A stretch of DNA of 64,000 nucleotides from Bowmanella sp. JS7-9 (GTDB taxonomy: Bacteria; Pseudomonadota; Gammaproteobacteria; Enterobacterales; Alteromonadaceae). Below are positions 59,488 through 64,000 of this stretch, piece by piece. The notes beneath the pieces were generated by a model. It worked only from the letters and a program-made list of their open reading frames with translations, did not search any database and was not told the origin of the DNA. A program made the position numbers and the translations under genes. The stretch lies in NCBI RefSeq assembly GCF_004329715.1, contig NZ_JXSY01000002.1:1-64000 (forward strand), written 5' to 3'. How positions within the stretch are numbered: the stretch's first letter is position 1; each line of letters begins with the position of its first letter.

Positions 59488-60534
59488 TTAATAAATCGCA
59501 ACCGCTTTAATTTGCACATAGACGGTCATGTCGGCTTTTAGTCTTAACCGTTCAGTAGAGCGGTTGGTAACAAGCGCCTGTAGTGGCTGCCCCTCAACCT
59601 GTAGCTGCACGATGCTCTCTGCTGGGTGAGATGCGCTGGTAAAGCCACAGACGGTTGCTTGTAACTGGTTGTTGACGGAGCTGTTTACCAGAGGTTCAAG
59701 GCTGATTGCCACATCTTTTGCTTGCACCCGCAAACGGCATGCACCATTAAAGTACTGATAAGGCAGCATTAACTGCTGCTTACCGAGCTGCAGCGTTAAC
59801 AAGGTGTCATCGTTACTGGTTGCCGTGTGACAATGCAACACTGACATGGCGCCAAACGCTGAGAACGCTTGCAGACTCAGTTGCTGTTGCAACGGACCTT
59901 GTGTAACAAGCTGCCCCTGCTGTAGTAAGACAATATGGTCGGCAAGCTGCACAATATCGTCCAGCTGATGGCTTACTAACAACATCGGGATCTTTGTTTG
60001 CTGGCTGATACGGTGTAAAAACGGCAGTATCTCAGCTTTACTTTGCTGATCCAGGCCAGCGAAAGGCTCATCCAACAACAGCAGCTGCGGGCTGGTTAAC
60101 AGGGCGCGTCCTAGAGCCAGCCGCTGTCGCTGCCCGCCGGACAATTGGTGCTGTTTCAGGCCAAGTAATGGCTTCAGATCAAGCATGGCTATGATCAATT
60201 CGGGGGTTAACGTGCGCTGCTGTTTTCGCGTGCGGTTAAAGCCATACAACAGATTTTGCTCAGTACTTAAATGCGGCAGCAGAAAAGCTTGCTGAAACAC
60301 CATACCAATGCGTCGTTTCTCTACTGGTAATGCGACAGTGCCTGTTAGCCATGACTGGTTATTAAATTGAATCAGCCCTTGGCAATTGGGCTCCAGGCCA
60401 GCGATAGCGCGTAGCAGGCTGGTTTTGCCGCAGCCCGAGCGCCCAACAATAGCGGTGATGCCCGTTGTCGGTAAGGTTGTGTTGATGTTCAGATCAAAAT
60501 GCTGCCGTACCAGCTGCAACTGTAAAGTAATCAT
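59488..60534 (-). CDS. modC: Molybdate ABC transporter ATP-binding protein
   Basis: 348 residues: Walker A GRSGCGKTSLL, signature LSGGQRQRLALGRAL, Walker B LLLLDEPFAGLD, and a C-terminal MOP/TOBE domain (about 270-348; VNNQLQATVCGFTSASHPAE) that binds molybdate. ModC drives molybdate uptake for NarG. Start overlaps the modB stop by 4 bases. Confidence 0.96.
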   Translation of the reverse strand: MITLQLQLVRQHFDLNINTTLPTTGITAIVGRSGCGKTSLLRAIAGLEPNCQGLIQFNNQSWLTGTVALPVEKRRIGMVFQQAFLLPHLSTEQNLLYGFNRTRKQQRTLTPELIIAMLDLKPLLGLKQHQLSGGQRQRLALGRALLTSPQLLLLDEPFAGLDQQSKAEILPFLHRISQQTKIPMLLVSHQLDDIVQLADHIVLLQQGQLVTQGPLQQQLSLQAFSAFGAMSVLHCHTATSNDDTLLTLQLGKQQLMLPYQYFNGACRLRVQAKDVAISLEPLVNSSVNNQLQATVCGFTSASHPAESIVQLQVEGQPLQALVTNRSTERLRLKADMTVYVQIKAVAIY

Positions 60535-61214
60535 GCTACTACCTGGGCGAAGCGGCGCTGCGCGCTATAAACGATAGACAGCACAACAAACGCAGCCACT
60601 AACATGCCAATCGAAAGCGTGTGAGCTGCGGCGTAATTCATCGCTTCGGTATGATCATAAATCAGAATCGATAGCACCCGGGTTTCCCCCGGAATACTGC
60701 CACCCAGCATCAGTATGACGCCGAACTCCCCCAGGGTATGGGCGAAGCTTAAGGTTGCCGCAACAATAAAGCCGCCGCGGCACAGCGGTAAGGTAATGCT
60801 GAAAAACCGATCTAAAGAACCCGCGCCAAGGCTTGCCGCCAGTTCATTCGGTAAAGGGCCCATATCCTGAAACGACTGCATCAGGGGTTGCACGGCAAAA
60901 GGTAGCGAGTAACACACTGAGGCCACTACAATGCCACTGAAACTAAACGCCAGGTGGGAGAACCCCATAAGTTCAAGAGTACTGCCAATAGCGCCATTTG
61001 GCCCAAGCAGCAATAACAAATAGAAGCCCAAAACAGTGGGTGGCAATACCAAAGGTAACGCCACTATTGCCTGAATTACAATGCGGCTTTTACTCGAGGT
61101 GCGCGCCAGCCACCACGCCAGCGGCGTGGCAACGATTAACAGCAGAACTGTTGTCAGACTGCATAGTTTCAGCGTTAACCAAATCGCCTGATAGTCGGCA
61201 GGACTAAGGTACAT
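60531..61214 (-). CDS. modB: Molybdate ABC transporter permease
   Basis: ATG 61214 with GAGGAG gives 227 residues (E. coli 229); it overlaps modA by 11 bases. Five or six membrane helices and the permease EAA loop (LAASLGAGSLDRFFSITLPL). Pairs with ModC and ModA. Confidence 0.96.
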   Translation of the reverse strand: MYLSPADYQAIWLTLKLCSLTTVLLLIVATPLAWWLARTSSKSRIVIQAIVALPLVLPPTVLGFYLLLLLGPNGAIGSTLELMGFSHLAFSFSGIVVASVCYSLPFAVQPLMQSFQDMGPLPNELAASLGAGSLDRFFSITLPLCRGGFIVAATLSFAHTLGEFGVILMLGGSIPGETRVLSILIYDHTEAMNYAAAHTLSIGMLVAAFVVLSIVYSAQRRFAQVVA

Positions 61215-61980
61215 AGCGCTCCTCATGGTTACGTTGTGGTTCAGTAAAACCGTACCTGAGCATAATGTTGCGGGCGTTTGTGCTTTGCAGGTAGGCGATG
61301 AATTGTTTGCTAAGCGGGTTAGCCGCGCCGTGCAAGGTAACAACATAGCCTTGCTCAAGTGGTGAGTGCAGCGTCTCGTCAATCAGCGTATAAGGCTTAT
61401 CGTGTAAGGCCGGGGACAGAGCCAGTGACAGAGCAATAATGCCGATATCCGCTGCACCGGATTTGACCATTTGCGCTGTTTGCGCAATGTTCTCGCCATA
61501 GACGATTTTGGCCTGTAACTGTTGCCAGAGGCCCGCCTTGATTAGGGCTTGTTTTGCGCGTAGGCCATAAGGCGCATGTTCTGGCTGGGCAATCGCGATA
61601 CGCTTAAAGCGCTTTTGTGTCAGATCTGACAGCGTAAGCGCGCTAATGCCAGCTGTGTTGCTCCACAGCACCAGGCGGCCTAAAGCATGTACTGCTGGCA
61701 CGGTTGCAGTAAAACCGGCGTCAGCCAGTGTATTGGCATACCGAATATCGGCAGAAAAATAAATATCGAACGGTGCGCCGTGTTGGATTTGGCTGCTGAG
61801 TTTTCCGCTGGCGCCAAATACTAACTCGACCGTTGCAGCAGTGTGCTGCTGTTTGAATTGCGCCACGATATCCGTAAGGGCAAACCTGAGATCCGACGCG
61901 GCGGCTATGGTTAGCTTGTCTTCCGCCTGCAGCGAAAGACAGAAAACGGTGAACATCAGGTAAAGCGCGTGGCGCAGCAT
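61204..61980 (-). CDS. modA: Molybdate-binding periplasmic protein
   Basis: 258 residues; signal peptide ends SLQA-EDK. Substrate-binding domain with AAASDLRFALTDIVAQF and FGASGKLSSQIQHGAPFDIY, the ModA signature with the two Ser/Thr that hold the oxyanion. First of modABC, 2 bases after moaE, so uptake and cofactor synthesis are co-transcribed. Confidence 0.96.
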   Translation of the reverse strand: MLRHALYLMFTVFCLSLQAEDKLTIAAASDLRFALTDIVAQFKQQHTAATVELVFGASGKLSSQIQHGAPFDIYFSADIRYANTLADAGFTATVPAVHALGRLVLWSNTAGISALTLSDLTQKRFKRIAIAQPEHAPYGLRAKQALIKAGLWQQLQAKIVYGENIAQTAQMVKSGAADIGIIALSLALSPALHDKPYTLIDETLHSPLEQGYVVTLHGAANPLSKQFIAYLQSTNARNIMLRYGFTEPQRNHEERYVP

Positions 61981-61982
61981 CT

Positions 61983-62435
61983 TTAGTGCTCCCAGCGTGC
62001 TAATGCCACTTTATCGCTGTCTTTGGAGGCTACCCAGTATTCGGCTTCAGTGGTGTGTTCTTTTTTCCAAAATGGCGCCTGATTTTTCAGGTAGTCCATA
62101 ATAAACTCGCAGGCACTAAACGCGGCTGCCCGGTGAGCACTGGCCACGCCAACAAAGACGATTTGGGCGTTGGGTTTTAAATAGCCAACCCGGTGAATAA
62201 TATGCACTGCACCAAGCTCCCAGCGCGATTTCGCTTTGTAGGCGATGTCTTTTAACGCTTTTTCCGTCATGCCAGGGTAGTGTTCCAGTGTCATGCCAGA
62301 TAGGGTAGTGCTTTGCAGATCCCGTACCAGCCCACAAAAGGTAACGATGGCACCGCAACCGGCGTTACGGCGTAACTCGTCGTACTCACTGGCCTGGCAA
62401 AAGTCATCCGTTTGCACAGCAACAAATACCGTCAT
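61983..62435 (-). CDS. moaE: Molybdopterin synthase large subunit
   Basis: ATG 62435 with GGAGG gives 150 residues as in E. coli. Motifs GAIVTFCGLVRDL, MTLEHYPGMTEKAL, HRVGYL and the catalytic Lys in FWKKEH. Forms the heterotetramer with MoaD that adds sulfur to precursor Z. Downstream of moaD by 1 base. Confidence 0.96.
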   Translation of the reverse strand: MTVFVAVQTDDFCQASEYDELRRNAGCGAIVTFCGLVRDLQSTTLSGMTLEHYPGMTEKALKDIAYKAKSRWELGAVHIIHRVGYLKPNAQIVFVGVASAHRAAAFSACEFIMDYLKNQAPFWKKEHTTEAEYWVASKDSDKVALARWEH

Positions 62436-62436
62436 G

Positions 62437-62685
62437 TTAACCTCCGGTGACCGGTGGGAAAAAGGCGACCTCATCGCCAGCAACGACCTCGGCACTGTGG
62501 CTAACCATGGTTTGGTTAATGGCACAAAGTAACTCTGTACCGCTTAAGGCTTGCTGCCATTGTTCATTGTGCTGTTGTAAGTGTAACAACAGTGACTCGA
62601 CAGTCGTTGGGGTAGCGCAATGCGCGGTATATTGGTCACAATGCAGCCGCTCACGTAGCGCGGCAAAAAACAGCACTTTAATCAT
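62437..62685 (-). CDS. moaD: Molybdopterin synthase sulfur carrier
   Basis: ATG 62685 gives 82 residues with a ubiquitin-like fold and C-terminal PPVTGG, the Gly-Gly activated by MoeB. It overlaps the moaC stop by 8 bases. The longer frame in the same phase is just an upstream extension. Confidence 0.95.
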   Translation of the reverse strand: MIKVLFFAALRERLHCDQYTAHCATPTTVESLLLHLQQHNEQWQQALSGTELLCAINQTMVSHSAEVVAGDEVAFFPPVTGG

Positions 62686-63181
62686 GATGAGTCTCCAGTA
62701 AATAGTGCCCGGACTTGCCACCTGTTTTTTCCAGCAGTTGCACATCGTGAATAGACATGGATTTATCGACGGCTTTGCACATGTCGTAAATGGTAAGTGC
62801 TGCAACGGATGCAGCCGTTAACGCTTCCATCTCTACGCCAGTTTGGCCGGTTACGCTACAGTAAGACTCAATATAAATCTGGCCCCGCTCGGGGTTAAGC
62901 TGGAAGTCGATGCTGACTTTGCTTAGCATCAGGCTATGGCATAAAGGGATCAGCTCACTGGTTTTCTTCGCGGCCATAATGCCGGCAATACGTGCCGTCG
63001 CCAGCACATCGCCTTTTTTCAGCAATGCCTGCTCAATAAGCTTAATAACCTTGCTTGAGGTTTGCACTTTGGCTGATGCCCGGGCTACGCGCTGGTTAGC
63101 CATTTTATCGTTAATATCAACCATTGCGGCGGCACCATTGGCATTCAAATGGGTGAGAGTAGCGGTTTGCATATTGGACAT
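62678..63181 (-). CDS. moaC: Cyclic pyranopterin monophosphate synthase
   Basis: ATG 63181 with GGAG gives 167 residues. Motifs [26 protein letters not shown] (active His), [20 protein letters not shown] and [11 protein letters not shown]. Second step of Moco synthesis. moaA is not in the window and should lie elsewhere. Confidence 0.96.
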   Translation of the reverse strand: MSNMQTATLTHLNANGAAAMVDINDKMANQRVARASAKVQTSSKVIKLIEQALLKKGDVLATARIAGIMAAKKTSELIPLCHSLMLSKVSIDFQLNPERGQIYIESYCSVTGQTGVEMEALTAASVAALTIYDMCKAVDKSMSIHDVQLLEKTGGKSGHYLLETHHD

Positions 63182-63182
63182 G

Positions 63183-63722
63183 TCAGGCTCCACAGGTTTG
63201 GCTGGGGCTATGTTTAACATGGGCGACAAAATTACAGGGCCCGGTTTTTCCGCTAAGCTGCGGTAAGATCAGTTGCTGCATTGCTAACTGACACGCTGAA
63301 CCAGAACCGGGCATGGCAAATATCAGTGTGTCATTGGCTAACCCAGCCAAGGCGCCAGATTGCAGCGCCGCAGAGCCAACATCCTGATAAGACAGCTGGC
63401 GAAATAGCTCGCCAAAGCCGGGTACCGTGCTATCAAGCAGCGGCGTTATGGCAGCAATAGTACAGTTGTTTTTGGCATAGCCGGTACCGCCGTTTATCAG
63501 CACAACCTGTACCAGATCACTGGCAATCCAGTGGCTAAGCTGAGCGCGCAGCAGATATTTGTTATTTGGCAGTAACGCCCGGCCAACAAGGTTATGCCCC
63601 GCTGTTTGTAATGCGTCGCAAAGTAAGGCGCCGCTGCAGTCATTGTGTTCAGTACGACTGTCCGATACGGTAAGTACACAAACCGCAAGCGGATAAAAAT
63701 GAGTTAAGTCAGGCTTGGGCAT
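63183..63722 (-). CDS. moaB: MoaB/MogA-type protein
   Basis: 179 residues: [34 protein letters not shown] (Asn where Mog has Arg-Asp) and [20 protein letters not shown]. MoaB is a paralogue of MogA with weak or no adenylyltransferase activity in E. coli. It ends 1 base before moaC. Two MogA-like genes in one region (also 33553-34092). Confidence 0.93.
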   Translation of the reverse strand: MPKPDLTHFYPLAVCVLTVSDSRTEHNDCSGALLCDALQTAGHNLVGRALLPNNKYLLRAQLSHWIASDLVQVVLINGGTGYAKNNCTIAAITPLLDSTVPGFGELFRQLSYQDVGSAALQSGALAGLANDTLIFAMPGSGSACQLAMQQLILPQLSGKTGPCNFVAHVKHSPSQTCGA

Positions 63723-63999
63723 AATCCCTCCTGTGCGCTAAAACGTTAAGACACTGCTGCCATTGTTCGGGGGTGTTAGTGTTAAGTAGCTCTGATGCAG
63801 AGCTTGCAACGGATAAGGCACCAAGTTGGTCGAGTAATTGTTTTACAGAACGTTTCCCTGCATGTAATTGCTGTTCAATCTGGTTAGCCAAGCTGGCGCT
63901 AACCGGTAACACGCAAGGTAGCGGGCTATCGGTAAAGTAAGTCGCCTGGTTCGCAGCAGCATTTAGCAACAGTTGCAGCGAGTCGGCCGTCAACAGTGG
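63709..63999 (-). CDS. mobA: MobA-type molybdenum cofactor guanylyltransferase, C-terminal part
   Basis: Open to the window edge, so only the last 96 residues are seen. It reads PLLTADSLQLLLNAAANQAT, the region after the GDxPLLT motif of MobA, and ends SELLNTNTPEQWQQ, the typical MobA C-terminal NxNTPE motif. Attaches GMP to Moco to form the MGD cofactor needed by NarG. It overlaps moaB by 14 bases and is the first visible gene of the mob-moa-mod operon. Confidence 0.85.
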   Translation of the reverse strand, partial: PLLTADSLQLLLNAAANQATYFTDSPLPCVLPVSASLANQIEQQLHAGKRSVKQLLDQLGALSVASSASELLNTNTPEQWQQCLNVLAHRRDYAQA

Positions 64000-64000
64000 T

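Overview
The window looks like chromosome of a facultatively anaerobic gammaproteobacterium. The gene content (NarXL/NarGHJI, UbiTUV, NorR, RIC, NnrS, an ExbBD/TonB-like envelope cluster, PEP-CTERM and integron-cassette traces) fits the Alteromonadales, perhaps the Rheinheimera/Arsukibacterium group. That placement is an inference; no rRNA or other marker is present.

Region 1 (1-13.2 kb, all +) is one tightly packed gene train. It encodes a di-haem HzsA-like cytochrome c (5' truncated by the window), an SH3b-barrel protein, an outer-membrane barrel, a TlpA-type thioredoxin, a DUF4266 lipoprotein with a Cys-Gly-Cys tail, a DUF3570 barrel, a coiled-coil periplasmic protein, three TPR proteins (two are lipoproteins), a small exported protein, one ExbB/TolQ, two ExbD/TolR and a TonB-like protein with an AgmX/PglI-type C-terminal domain. 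The parts list parallels the Agl-Glt trans-envelope machine of Myxococcus, but with redox components. This is the best candidate for an undescribed system.

Region 2 (13.2-23.6 kb) is a mosaic, partly decayed accessory region. It holds an HNH nuclease, a WYL (BrxR/CapW-like) regulator, AT-rich remnants, a 47-nt copy of the 3' end of tRNA-Val(GAC) flanked by GGGCACC repeats (a former integration site), an AbiE toxin-antitoxin pair with two operators, a Fic protein with an AbiEi-like N-terminus behind four 24-bp direct repeats, a PEP-CTERM protein, and pseudogenes carrying in-frame stops.

Region 3 (23.6-64 kb) is an anaerobic-respiration block. It has NO defence (ric, norR with three GT-N7-AC sites and a sigma54 promoter, nnrS, a DGC protein), three NarK-type transporters, a PP2C-kinase fusion, narGHJI plus a PpiC-type isomerase, narX and narL, a porin, anaerobic ubiquinone synthesis (ubiT, ubiU, ubiV), anaerobic ribonucleotide reductase (nrdDG), molybdenum-cofactor genes (moeA, moeB, mogA, moaB-E, mobA fragment) and modABC. 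FNR boxes (TTGAT-N4-ATCAA) and NarL-type 7-2-7 palindromes sit in front of many of these units, so the block reads as one NO3-/NO-/O2-controlled regulon. An orphan integron cassette interrupts it at 36.8-37.3 kb, and two copies of a dispersed intergenic repeat occur at 33.5 and 43.5 kb.
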